Below, in pieces: positions 21,475 through 30,440 of a DNA stretch of 64,000 bases; positions within the stretch are counted from its first letter, which is position 1, and every line of letters begins with the position of its first letter. Source of the stretch: Pseudoalteromonas piscicida (GTDB lineage Bacteria > Pseudomonadota > Gammaproteobacteria > Enterobacterales > Alteromonadaceae); assembly GCF_002208135.1 (NCBI RefSeq), contig NZ_CP021646.1:3040001-3104000 (forward strand), written 5' to 3'. The translations under genes were made by a program, and so were the position numbers. The notes under the pieces are model-generated. The model ran no database searches, was not told the DNA's origin, and saw only the letters and a list, made by a program, of their open reading frames with translations.

Positions 21475-21708
21475 TTACACGCTCTCGCCTTCAGTTAAAA
21501 GTGCGGTTTGATTTTTGAAGCGATTTTTAGCCATTAACACCTCTACCACCTGCACGTTTAAAACCAACCCAATTAAGCGATCGTAGTCATGCATTAAGCT
21601 AATAGCTAGCTCTCCAACCTGGCTCTTAATATTTATAAACAAGCTTAAAATTACTTCTAAGGATAATGGCGTTACCACAACTAAAATCACAGCTACGCCG
21701 CACGCCAA
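21475..21708 (-). CDS. Hypothetical hydrophobic protein, doubtful
   Basis: Frame of up to about 105 codons if read upstream of the TTG at 21708; the visible part has a membrane-like stretch (CGVAVILVVVTPLSLEVILSLF) and ends KNQTALLTEGESV. It overlaps the end of the AlpA-like frame in another phase. No family is recognised. It ends 35 bases before the PLD-helicase start and may be part of that transcript or a remnant. Confidence 0.3.
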   Translation of the reverse strand: MACGVAVILVVVTPLSLEVILSLFINIKSQVGELAISLMHDYDRLIGLVLNVQVVEVLMAKNRFKNQTALLTEGESV

Positions 21709-21875
21709 TACGAATGTACCGCGGAAATTCTCTGCACGTATCTCTGCAAATAAGTAAAGAACATAAATGAACTGCGGCCAAAGCCAGTTTTGGCCTTTAC
21801 CTCAGGCAAGCGCAAAATCCGCTGCTGACGCGCTGGATGTACTGAGTTTGTGGGTGATTGTGTGGTTGGGTTCAT
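21693..21875 (-). pseudogene. AlpA-family phage regulator remnant
   Basis: From ATG 21873-21875 the frame reads MNPTTQSPTNSVHPARQQ then ILRLPEVKAKTGFGRSS, the N-terminal signature of AlpA/MerR-like prophage regulators. After residue 36 the family sequence is lost and the frame ends with an unrelated tail. Normal AlpA proteins are about 65-75 residues with a following KEG-FP-PIKLG segment that is absent here. It is read as a decayed relic of a prophage or satellite element that once occupied this site. Confidence 0.5.
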
Positions 21876-21905
21876 CGTTTCTATTTTTTTCAAAATAAGC
21901 CTCAC

Positions 21906-22305
21906 TGATCTGTTGAGTTCATTTAGGAGTTTGCCCCACTAGTATTAAAGAGTTAAACGGACGCAGTAGGCAGATAAATGCCCAGATCGTGCAGCTTTCT
22001 GAGGGTATTGCTATCAACCTGCCCCAGAATTGGCATAATGCCCCAAGTAATTAATGCCGTGTGGGCAGGGTTGGTGTGTGGCTAAATAGCGTGAATTAAG
22101 GCTTTGCCCAAACTGCCCCAAAAGCCCAAGGGATGGCGTATTACTTTGAAACTTCCTACCCAAAACCCAGTTTTGGTGAGTCGTATGGATTGAGTGTTGA
22201 TATGTCGAGTGTATCGACATACAAGAAAATCATATCGAAAAAACAGTAAAAAATCGACATGACCTGTTGAGATCTTGGCTCACTTTACTTCGAGAGATTG
22301 GCAAT
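21906..22305. other. Gene-poor stretch, probably element debris
   Basis: About 400 bases with no convincing gene. A 68-codon minus frame (22014-22220) has low-complexity character and no start signal. The string CCAAAACTGG-G-TTTTGG near 22160 resembles the AlpA-remnant sequence near 21785, suggesting local duplication of element debris. Confidence 0.35.
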
Positions 22306-23655
22306 TTATAGAAACAGCGCTGTATTTTCCTGTTTGCGCTGCTCCAATGTCTTAGCAATCGTAGACAATGTTGTTTTACTGATCCCTTGCTGCTGTGCAA
22401 GATAAGTAAATTGGCTGATGGCTTCTGCGACTTCTTCAATGACTTGCCTTGCATCATACCAACTCCCATAGCCAGCACTGGTCGCTAGTTTTTGCATCAC
22501 CTTAAGCGGTGGCGCTTTGCCATAACCTCCGAACGCAGTGGCATGCTCGTTAAATGGATGTGGGCTGTAGGTAACATCGTAAAAAGGTGCAGGATTCCAT
22601 TGACCGTCATCCACTTGCAAAAACGCCCAGTTTTTACTGTGGTCGTCTTGATTAGACGACAGCAGGTTAAAAACGGCACGGCGAAATTGCAGTTGTCCAG
22701 CCGCTGGCGATTTACACAACTGACGGCTGGCTTTAATTAAATCAATGTAATCTAAACTTGGCGTTCGAAAGTCTGCATCCAGCAGCCCGCAAGCGCTGTG
22801 CATATGCAGGCGACCTGAACTGCGATTGCCGCTTAAATTGGTCTGCTCCGTGACATAATCAAAACGCTTAAGCGCCAACCAAGCAGACGCACCGCTTGTA
22901 GTTGGTGCTTCAATGAGTTGCCATTGCGGCGGTTGACACTTAGCAAGTTCTGCCATTTGTAAATAAACCGCCTCACACAAACCTTCTTCATGACCGAGCG
23001 CGAGATTCTTCGAGGTAAATTTAATCAGCCAAGCCTCATCTCCAGGCTGAGCAAAGGTTCGACAATGCTGAGTTTCCCCAGCAGGCATATAAATCTGCGC
23101 TTTTGGCCTTGCCCCACCCGAACTACCACCCGCGACTAATGCAGCCAGCACCTGCTGAGTATGTCCATCTAATTCATCGTGGTTGTCGTCTATATAATCT
23201 GACATTGAAGCATCGAACAGCGCTTGCGCTTCTAAGCCTAAAGTAGCTAAATCAATGCCAGCGTTCGTCGTGGTTGAAAACTCCGACACCGGAGCAAAAG
23301 ACAATGCTCCCATGCCTTTATCACCAACAAAAGCCAGCCGGTCCATCGCTGTTAATTGATTAGGCAGTATGCCCTTTTGCCGGAAAATACGATCTTGCAA
23401 CAGCATGCCCCAGCCATCGGGCAAACAATCTCCAAATACGCCATGTACACCTTGATGCGGCGCTTTAGGTGCGACTTGAACTTGCGCATTCGCATGCAAG
23501 GTAAAAGGTGATAAGTTGCCAAACTGCTGCAAATAGCTGTCTGCATACTGAAAAAAAACGCCTTGCCGATTCTGCGCCAAGACCCCTACAGCAGCCTGCT
23601 CACCTGAGCCTAACGTACGAGTTACCACGAGTTTTTGAATGGGCTTAAAACTCAT
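22306..23655 (-). CDS. hipA: HipA-family serine/threonine kinase toxin
   Basis: Toxin of a type II toxin-antitoxin pair; HipA phosphorylates glutamyl-tRNA synthetase or a related target and can cause persistence. The 449 residues show the N-terminal Couple_hipA part (QGVHGVFGDCLPDGWGMLLQDR), the Gly/Ser-rich ATP loop GGSSGGARPKAQ, the LIKF Lys strand, the catalytic loop NLLSSNQDDHSKNWAFL and the metal-binding PFYDVTYSP. All key kinase residues appear intact. The start overlaps the hipB stop by 11 bases. The group with DUF-like N-terminus is typical of HipA in marine gammaproteobacteria. Confidence 0.93.
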   Translation of the reverse strand: MSFKPIQKLVVTRTLGSGEQAAVGVLAQNRQGVFFQYADSYLQQFGNLSPFTLHANAQVQVAPKAPHQGVHGVFGDCLPDGWGMLLQDRIFRQKGILPNQLTAMDRLAFVGDKGMGALSFAPVSEFSTTTNAGIDLATLGLEAQALFDASMSDYIDDNHDELDGHTQQVLAALVAGGSSGGARPKAQIYMPAGETQHCRTFAQPGDEAWLIKFTSKNLALGHEEGLCEAVYLQMAELAKCQPPQWQLIEAPTTSGASAWLALKRFDYVTEQTNLSGNRSSGRLHMHSACGLLDADFRTPSLDYIDLIKASRQLCKSPAAGQLQFRRAVFNLLSSNQDDHSKNWAFLQVDDGQWNPAPFYDVTYSPHPFNEHATAFGGYGKAPPLKVMQKLATSAGYGSWYDARQVIEEVAEAISQFTYLAQQQGISKTTLSTIAKTLEQRKQENTALFL

Positions 23656-23935
23656 CTTTTAGTACCTCGTCAATGCTGGTGGGCATAGCAGTGCGTTCTT
23701 TACTCGGCTGTGTCAGCTGATAAAGCCTATCCAAAGAGTCGAGAGTCTGCCATAGCAACAGCAATTGGCGAAATGAAATTTGCCCTGTTAGCTCAAACTT
23801 CTTAATGGTGGCCGCAGGTACACAGCTTCGCTCAGCCAATGCAGATCGTGACAGTTTTGCCTGCTTTCGTAACTCACGCAAATAAGCCGCATAAGCTTGG
23901 CTTACATCGGTATCATCAAGTAAGGTAAAATTCAT
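23645..23935 (-). CDS. hipB: HipB-like antitoxin, HTH_XRE family
   Basis: DNA-binding antitoxin of 96 residues. The frame is open further upstream, but the ATG at 23933-23935 (MNFTLLDDTDVSQAYAAYL) gives a protein of HipB size without the odd hydrophobic leader. The HTH is at about 20-72 (LRELRKQAKLSRSALAERSCVPAATIKKFELTG). It precedes and overlaps hipA, the standard order. An inverted repeat upstream (23950-24008) is the likely autoregulatory operator. Confidence 0.88.
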   Translation of the reverse strand: MNFTLLDDTDVSQAYAAYLRELRKQAKLSRSALAERSCVPAATIKKFELTGQISFRQLLLLWQTLDSLDRLYQLTQPSKERTAMPTSIDEVLKDEF

Positions 23936-23949
23936 CCGCAAAGACCAAA

Positions 23950-24008
23950 TGGATACAGTTATATCTATTATAGCGAAATAAAGCAGAAAGTGGACACTAT
24001 TGTATCCA
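23950..24008. promoter_or_regulatory. Inverted-repeat operator candidate for hipBA
   Basis: TGGATACA at 23950-23957 and its exact reverse complement TGTATCCA at 24001-24008 lie just upstream of the hipB start. The half-sites contain GGATA/TATCC, the same core as the E. coli HipB operator, although the spacing between them is larger here. Confidence 0.55.
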
Positions 24009-24270
24009 TAAATAAATGGAGTGTTGAAAATCACTCGATAAAGCCCTTCAAAACTGCTATTTTTAAGTCCTAACAGCAGCATAAAAACGGCACTGTTTTT
24101 CCATTGCTAACCACTTAGATTTAGTATAAGCCATAGACAAGTGGTGGGCAGTTTGGTGGAAAAACAGGCATTTTTGAGCGATTTATTTTCAGTAAGCTTT
24201 TGAATTTTTTAATTTTTAGATTACCACTCAATGAGCAAATTCAAAAAATATATTGAATAAAGCTCACTAG

Positions 24271-24300
24271 CTTCAACAAAATTGCCACCCGAGGGTGGCA
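24271..24300 (-). terminator. Terminator after the 627-residue membrane protein
   Basis: On the minus strand TGCCACCC-TC-GGGTGGCA is followed by ATTTTGTTG, nine bases after the stop codon. Confidence 0.75.
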
Positions 24301-24308
24301 CTTATCTG

Positions 24309-26192
24309 TTACTCTTCTTTGTTTTCGAATGCTTCTTCTCGGCGCAGGTAAGCACCTGCTTCATCACTACTTGTACGCAGTTGATGGTTTTTATCCACCG
24401 CTCTCGTTTGCTGATTGAGTTGGTATACTTGTGAGGCATTGCCTAAATCACGCTCGCTGGTAATTGCGGCGATGGATTCTCGGTCTTTTAAGAAGCTAAT
24501 CACATCTTTACGGATGTCACTTAGCTGTGCATCGTCTTTATGCATTTCTAAAATATGTCTTGGGTGCTCTAGGTTTTTCATGCCCGTGGCAGCAAAGGTC
24601 GTTGATACAATTCTCGACACCACTACCCAAGGGGTAATACTACTGCGTACTAGTGTGTTTTCAGATCGTGTGGAATCGTGAATGCCAGTACCTGTTGATA
24701 TTTTAGACTCAGTAAATGTACCTTCACATTTAAAATAAACCAGCAGAGATTCAAACTGCATCTCGGCATAGAATACGTGCGCAGCATTAGTTAACATTGA
24801 CGCAAACGATTTAATCAATAAGCCACTTAGCAGTAAATGTACGGCTACCATCACAACGGCGCTGAATGACGCGATGTTTTCTTCGCTGAAGGCATTAGAA
24901 AAATTACTGATATTAGCGCTCATTACATAGTGGTAAATATCTACTACGGCATAAGCAAAAAAGACGCTTAATCCAAGGGTTACTAGCAGTAGCAAATTAC
25001 CGCCAAGCAAGGATAAAAACCTAAAGCGTTCAAATGATTGACCTAAATCTAGGGGTAGAACTTTAGGTTGTACTTCTTGGATCATTTCGCCTTTAAAGCC
25101 ACCTTTACCATCAACTTGTTCTTGCAAGCTGGGATCTAGCTCACGATAAACCCGGTTTGGTACTTCCTTATAACGGCGATTAGCCATCACCAAGTTGTCG
25201 AGGTTAATAAATATCTCGTTTGGATGTACTGATTCTTGCCAGTTCTCTCTTAACTCAGACACTTCAACCACTGGGTTTACTTTGTCTAAACGCGCTTTAA
25301 GCATAACAGCAATAATGGCGCTACAGCCAAGTGCAAGCACGATAACGCCAGTGAGATAAGCCCAAGTATGAAGACTAGGCAACGGCGCAAAAAAGAGCTC
25401 AATATCGGCTTTACTTAACTTTCCGTCATCCATGATGTAAGACAAGGTTAAGCCTATCAGGATTGGTAGCACAAAAGAGAGCGAAATCACTTTAGTGAGG
25501 GTCGCGCTCCCCAAAGATTCAATAGCATGTTCCGCTTTGCGTGAAATCGGTTTAGCCGCGCTATACCAGCATGACAAAATATATATCATCAATAAGGTGC
25601 TATAGATTGGAAAGGAAAGCTCCCCAGCATCACCGGCAAAGCCCGATAGTGATACAAACGCCACCACACCATAAAGTACTAATGCGGTTAATGTACTCAC
25701 CCATGCACCAAATAAGCGCTGGCTCATATTTCTGATGGGGTAAGGGAGAAAAAGTAATTTAGGTGCAATGCTATGGAGTAAACGCGATAAGAAGCCCTTA
25801 GGCTCTACAAATGTGCTGTTTTTTCGGCCAATCAACATTTCTTCTAGCGTTTTAGCACGATAAGCCACATCGGCTTTTTCTTGCTGGGCGGTTGAAGTTT
25901 CTGATTTGCTAAAGTTATAAGCTAAAGAGGTGGGGTGGTTACGACCCACAAAGAAGCGCAGCGTTGCGTATATCCCTTTCGCAAGAGAGGTGATCCCAAG
26001 GCCTAAAATCAACATGCCAAATAGCATGACGATCCAACCCATACCTGCATCGCTCTTAACGGAGCTTGCGGCAATCACCAATAATGCAATTCCCGCAATA
26101 GCTTGTATTGCACCACGAATAGCTGTGATTTTACCTTCCGTTTTAAATGGGTTTTTAAGCCCTAAATCAATAGAGCCATAATCAAAAGCCAC
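24309..26192 (-). CDS. Multi-pass membrane protein, unknown function
   Basis: A 627-residue protein that I do not recognise. Hydrophobic segments are visible near 28-45 (GAIQAIAGIALLVIAAS), 52-72, 170-190, 195-215, 235-255, 275-298, 395-420 and 440-465, so about eight membrane helices. Soluble segments lie between (about 85-140, 300-380) and the last 160 residues are hydrophilic (TERDLGNASQVYQLNQQTRAVDKNHQLRTSSDEAG). The start MAFDYGSIDLGLKNPFKTEGK is the only sensible ATG. It has its own terminator and is not obviously tied to hipBA or dab. It could be a large scaffold or secretion-related protein, but nothing in it decides this. Confidence 0.75.
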   Translation of the reverse strand: MAFDYGSIDLGLKNPFKTEGKITAIRGAIQAIAGIALLVIAASSVKSDAGMGWIVMLFGMLILGLGITSLAKGIYATLRFFVGRNHPTSLAYNFSKSETSTAQQEKADVAYRAKTLEEMLIGRKNSTFVEPKGFLSRLLHSIAPKLLFLPYPIRNMSQRLFGAWVSTLTALVLYGVVAFVSLSGFAGDAGELSFPIYSTLLMIYILSCWYSAAKPISRKAEHAIESLGSATLTKVISLSFVLPILIGLTLSYIMDDGKLSKADIELFFAPLPSLHTWAYLTGVIVLALGCSAIIAVMLKARLDKVNPVVEVSELRENWQESVHPNEIFINLDNLVMANRRYKEVPNRVYRELDPSLQEQVDGKGGFKGEMIQEVQPKVLPLDLGQSFERFRFLSLLGGNLLLLVTLGLSVFFAYAVVDIYHYVMSANISNFSNAFSEENIASFSAVVMVAVHLLLSGLLIKSFASMLTNAAHVFYAEMQFESLLVYFKCEGTFTESKISTGTGIHDSTRSENTLVRSSITPWVVVSRIVSTTFAATGMKNLEHPRHILEMHKDDAQLSDIRKDVISFLKDRESIAAITSERDLGNASQVYQLNQQTRAVDKNHQLRTSSDEAGAYLRREEAFENKEE

Positions 26193-26329
26193 TAGCAGCC
26201 TCCTTGTATAAACAGTCCAATGTCGGTGGCTAGGAGGTCGTCTTGTTTACGTAGCGTCCAGCCACACCTTTCAATTTCTGCAATACTCTGCACAATAACT
26301 TGTTAAGTTGCAACGAGTTTCGTTTGAAT

Positions 26330-28762
26330 TCAAAGAAGTTCCCACTTACTGTTATCAAATCGTCTAACTTCGTTACAATTAGGCGAAATAGACAGAAGAT
26401 AAAGCCACTCGTTTTCTACCAATTGTTTTACAACTGGGTGTGCTGTCATAATTTGCTCAAGCGCTTCGGTTGGTGCTTGTACAATTACACTTAAGCGTTG
26501 TGGGGTATGCATCCATTTGTCACCATTGTGAACGGATTGCATTGGCAGACCAATTCGCAAATCTCCGCCATTGCCTTCAAACACTCCAATTCTGCCCCCC
26601 ACTACATTATGCAACACCTTATTACCACTGCCGTATTTGTGGGTATCGGTTACCGAAGCGTTATATTGCATATTGATCCAGTTAGTGACAAGCATAGGGG
26701 CGGTTAAAATAGCAGTTAACTGACTAAAGTCTTGATCTTGCTCGGCGCTGTATTCGTGCAAAAAGACTCGGCCTTGCAAGTCAACTCCCTGCGTAACTTG
26801 TCTCGGCGCAACCACAAATGCTGCATTGTTGGCAAGGCCCCATTCAGGCCTGACTTGAGACCAATCTTTAGTCCGGGCTATAAATTGCTGCTCTAATTGC
26901 TGCTCGGATAATTCCTTACCAGTTATCGCGAGTGTATGAGCGCGCTCTGCTCGAGCCAGATGCGCTGCCTGCTTTAACCAGCCGGTTACCTCTATATCTA
27001 CTTCACTATAAAGGATTATTGTTTCAGTGGTAGTATTATGTAGCGCTGCAACAAACCGCGTTTGCGACGGAATAGTGATGCCCAGCGCAATTAATTCTGC
27101 GCGTACCGCTTGGTCATTAAGAAGTTGCGCGAGTACTTTAACATTCACTTCTCCCGACTGCCCGCCACATGCACCACATTGCAGTCCGGCTTCATGTAAA
27201 TTATTGGTGGTATGTGCTCCGTGGCCAACCAATAGGACTGTATCAGCAAATTCAGTCAGTCCCATCCCTTTTAAGATGCCTGCTGCGAGTTTAGCTTGCT
27301 CCAAAACAGTAACTTCGTATTCACCTTGTTTTAATTGCCACTTCCTTGAATCAATATGGCTATCGACGGGGTGCTGGGTTTTTTGCAGTGAAAACACTTT
27401 GCTAAATAGCTGATAAAAGTAACTCATCCCCATCGACTCCACCATCGAAAATGAAGCCGCGGCAGAATGAGACCAGCTATGCCAACGGCCAGCTTGCTGA
27501 CGCTTTGTGGCAAGATGCTGGGGTGCGGGCGTTTGTATTGCGGTGATTGGTGCTTTTAATAATCCGGGTAACTGTGGCCGACTAAAACGGCAGTTAGTCG
27601 CATGATAATCAATCGGTAGGCCAAAAAATCCAGCATAACCTATGGTTTGAATGCCTGCGTTTTGAGTTTCTAACGCACGGCGGATCACCTCTGAGCGCAC
27701 ATCAATACAAAAAGCCGCTTGTAAGGTCGGTGTGGCTTGCTCACGAGCCCCGTCAGATTTTACCTGTTGAGTCTTTAGCTGCCCCACTAAAGTGGCTTGA
27801 TAACTGAGCTCGAGTGCCCGCTGAAATACCAGGCGCGGCAACAATGCTTTTTTATGTTCAAGCACAATCTCAGCAAGTTGCTGCTTTTGCTTGCTCCAAT
27901 GGTATTGAATTCGGGTAAAGGTCGTTGGATGGCGCTCACTCACATAACGCCAAATCACCAGCTCCCACGCCATTCGAATGGCCAATAACGCACGCATATC
28001 GGAAGCCGGATGCTGAGCAAGATCTGCTTGCCAGCGTTCATAAGCCGCCCAAGATGCCCAACCATTAATATCTAACAGTAGCATGTGTGCATAATCACTC
28101 AGCTCATTAAAACCAATCTCTAAGGTGTCAACAGCAAGTGCAATTAAAGACTCAGGAGACGTTGGCAAAGCCTTAAAGTAATCAACTAAACCCGACTCCC
28201 CCATGACGATGCTTATTCCCAAATCTCGCGATACGGTTTCATGCCAGTGACGATATAAACAGAGTCTATCTTCACCTTGGGTTTGTTTGAGAATAGGCTG
28301 TACCTGCTGATAATGCGCAGCGCAAAATTGACTGATTTGGTGGCTGATCTCCTCTTGCCATGGCATCTTGTGCTCAGAGCGATAGCGGTCAAGCAGGTCG
28401 GCTAATGTATGCCAATGTGGCAACTCGCCACAGTGACTTTTCTTGAGCCAATTAAGTAGTGCATTGGTGCTGCGATCCACCCCGTAATGTGCCGCAGACT
28501 GCTGCAACGCTTGCTCTGAAATCGCCTCTTGCTGCCATTTTTCTAGATAAAATGCCACGGGCATCAGCATTCTAACCTGTGCCAACGCACTCATTTTATT
28601 GACCACAGCATCAAAAGGCAGATCGCGCATCCCCCAAAACGGATTCACTGCGATCAATTGATCGAGCGGCCAAGTTGGCGCAATACGTGTTTCAGCATTC
28701 AGTAGTTGTTGCAGTTGCGGCTTGGATAACTGAGTCTGTTTGTTGTCTTGTGTGTCGATCAT
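26330..28762 (-). CDS. dabA: Inorganic carbon transporter subunit DabA (DUF2309)
   Basis: Cytoplasmic subunit of the DAB (DIC-accumulating) complex, a carbonic-anhydrase-like protein that hydrates CO2 vectorially using the cation gradient through DabB. The 810 residues contain the zinc-site residues of the characterised Halothiobacillus protein: C352 and D354 in FCIDVRSEV, H514 in LVGHGAHTTNN and C529 in LQCGACGG. The N-terminus QLLNAETRIAPTWPLDQLIAVNPFWG is the family signature. Start and the dabB stop share one base (TAATG), so translation is coupled. In a presumed heterotroph it would supply bicarbonate for anaplerosis and growth in air. Confidence 0.95.
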   Translation of the reverse strand: MIDTQDNKQTQLSKPQLQQLLNAETRIAPTWPLDQLIAVNPFWGMRDLPFDAVVNKMSALAQVRMLMPVAFYLEKWQQEAISEQALQQSAAHYGVDRSTNALLNWLKKSHCGELPHWHTLADLLDRYRSEHKMPWQEEISHQISQFCAAHYQQVQPILKQTQGEDRLCLYRHWHETVSRDLGISIVMGESGLVDYFKALPTSPESLIALAVDTLEIGFNELSDYAHMLLLDINGWASWAAYERWQADLAQHPASDMRALLAIRMAWELVIWRYVSERHPTTFTRIQYHWSKQKQQLAEIVLEHKKALLPRLVFQRALELSYQATLVGQLKTQQVKSDGAREQATPTLQAAFCIDVRSEVIRRALETQNAGIQTIGYAGFFGLPIDYHATNCRFSRPQLPGLLKAPITAIQTPAPQHLATKRQQAGRWHSWSHSAAASFSMVESMGMSYFYQLFSKVFSLQKTQHPVDSHIDSRKWQLKQGEYEVTVLEQAKLAAGILKGMGLTEFADTVLLVGHGAHTTNNLHEAGLQCGACGGQSGEVNVKVLAQLLNDQAVRAELIALGITIPSQTRFVAALHNTTTETIILYSEVDIEVTGWLKQAAHLARAERAHTLAITGKELSEQQLEQQFIARTKDWSQVRPEWGLANNAAFVVAPRQVTQGVDLQGRVFLHEYSAEQDQDFSQLTAILTAPMLVTNWINMQYNASVTDTHKYGSGNKVLHNVVGGRIGVFEGNGGDLRIGLPMQSVHNGDKWMHTPQRLSVIVQAPTEALEQIMTAHPVVKQLVENEWLYLLSISPNCNEVRRFDNSKWELL

Positions 28763-30333
28763 TACTTCTGCTCCTCGTGCCCTGCAGCATAGCGATGAAT
28801 GGCTAGGTGTTTTTGCTTTTTAATACTTGGCAAATGGACGGGCCAAAGTAATATGGTTAATCGCGTCATCCACTCGTCTAAGTACAGGCCGGCATACAAC
28901 ACCCGAGAGAGTTTTTGCACCGTAACCAAATGTGCGCGGTAATAGAGCAGATAATTTACGACGATGAGTACCACCACTAAGGCGAGCAGCCAAATATCGG
29001 CGCCATCGAGTGCTTGCGCCCTGAGATCATTCGGTAGCGCGACCACCAAGTGCAATAGCCACTTTTGCGCACTATAGGCTGCCAATAACACCACGGCTGC
29101 GGTGATAATTCTAAAATAGCTACTAGGGGTTTGCGCCTCAAAACGCAGCGCTAGCCACACCGTTAATGCGCCAACCATTAATCCCCAAATACTGATAGGA
29201 CCTTGATATTCAATGACCACTGCAGCTGCTGTAGTAAGACCTGTTGCCACGACAAGTGCAATAAGCCATTGCCACAAAGGCGATTCGAGTTGGTCGCTCA
29301 AGCGACGAGTTAAATCTTCATGGATCCACTGGCTTGAGTTTAAAAATGCGTGAGCCTTGTAGGCTGAATGCGCCAATAGATGCAGCAGCGCTAATTCATA
29401 TAGTCCCAAAGCACACTCCACTAGCATCAGTCCCATCTGTGCACAGGTTGACCATGCCAAGCGTACTTTCAAACTGATCCGCGTTGTCATGATAAGCGCA
29501 GCCAATAATGTCGTAATTCCTGCCACAATCAAAAGCAACCATTTCGCTGCTTCTACGCGTAAAATCAACGGGCCAAAAACCATTACTAAAAAACCACCCA
29601 GATTAATGATCCCTGCATGCAGCAAAGCACTCACCGGTGTGGGTGACTCAACGACTTGCATCAACCAGCCATGCACAGGTAATTGCGCGCACTTTATCAG
29701 CGCCACAACTGCAAGTAAGCCAGCTGCCAATTGTTCTAGCACAGTCAGTGTCGTTGAGTGAGTTAAGTAATAGGCAGTGATGTCATTAAGCTGAAGCATA
29801 CCAGTGCTGAGGTAGATACAAATAAAAGCCCCCAGTAATGCACTTTCTGCCAAGCGCGCCAAAATAAACTTTTTGTGTGCAGCCAATGCCGCTCTCGGGC
29901 GATTAGGATAAAACAGCAGTAAACGATGCAGGCTCAAACTTATGCCGATCCAAGCCAACCAAAATAGGATTAAGTGATTACTCAGCACCACGACAGTCAC
30001 GCTCAGTAATGTGGTGAGTAAATAGTGAAAATAACGGCCACGGTGTTTTTCACCATGTAAATAGTGAATAGAGTAACGCAGTAATATAAAGCTCATAAAG
30101 CCAATCAATGACACCACGCTAAGCCGTAAAAAGTTTATTTCAAACAAGCTACTGGCGATATCACCTTGCCTTGCCCAACTCCCCCAGCCAAGAGAGATAC
30201 AAACTGCTACACCGATGGCAAAACCGTTCGCGATACGAAATAAGCCTGCGTTACTACGAGACGCTTTGCTCATGAAAGACGCAGCAATCAAAAAGTGTAA
30301 TAGCAACAACACCACTAAGATATTAATCATCAC
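28762..30333 (-). CDS. dabB: Inorganic carbon transporter subunit DabB (NuoL/MrpA-like)
   Basis: Membrane partner of DabA, a proton- or sodium-conducting antiporter-like protein. The 523 residues have about 13-14 hydrophobic helices and proton_antipo_M features such as KCAQLPVHGWLMQVVESPTPVSALLHAGIINLGGFL, with the conserved Lys and His residues of complex I antiporter subunits. It is shorter than NuoL and is not next to nuo or mrp genes; the adjacent dabA decides the call. It is the first gene of the two-gene operon and divergent from a LysR gene. Confidence 0.94.
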   Translation of the reverse strand: MMINILVVLLLLHFLIAASFMSKASRSNAGLFRIANGFAIGVAVCISLGWGSWARQGDIASSLFEINFLRLSVVSLIGFMSFILLRYSIHYLHGEKHRGRYFHYLLTTLLSVTVVVLSNHLILFWLAWIGISLSLHRLLLFYPNRPRAALAAHKKFILARLAESALLGAFICIYLSTGMLQLNDITAYYLTHSTTLTVLEQLAAGLLAVVALIKCAQLPVHGWLMQVVESPTPVSALLHAGIINLGGFLVMVFGPLILRVEAAKWLLLIVAGITTLLAALIMTTRISLKVRLAWSTCAQMGLMLVECALGLYELALLHLLAHSAYKAHAFLNSSQWIHEDLTRRLSDQLESPLWQWLIALVVATGLTTAAAVVIEYQGPISIWGLMVGALTVWLALRFEAQTPSSYFRIITAAVVLLAAYSAQKWLLHLVVALPNDLRAQALDGADIWLLALVVVLIVVNYLLYYRAHLVTVQKLSRVLYAGLYLDEWMTRLTILLWPVHLPSIKKQKHLAIHRYAAGHEEQK

Positions 30334-30440
30334 TTTCTATGCTTCTCACCTAAGTCTTGAATTAGGTCATTATTCCAACCTTTTTAATTTAATAAAAATA
30401 GATATAATTTAACTATTCGTTCTGTTTTACTTATACATAG

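Noticed and set aside
22014..22220. 68-codon frame before hipA
   Set aside because: Low-complexity composition, no ribosome site, and partial similarity to the AlpA debris only at DNA level.
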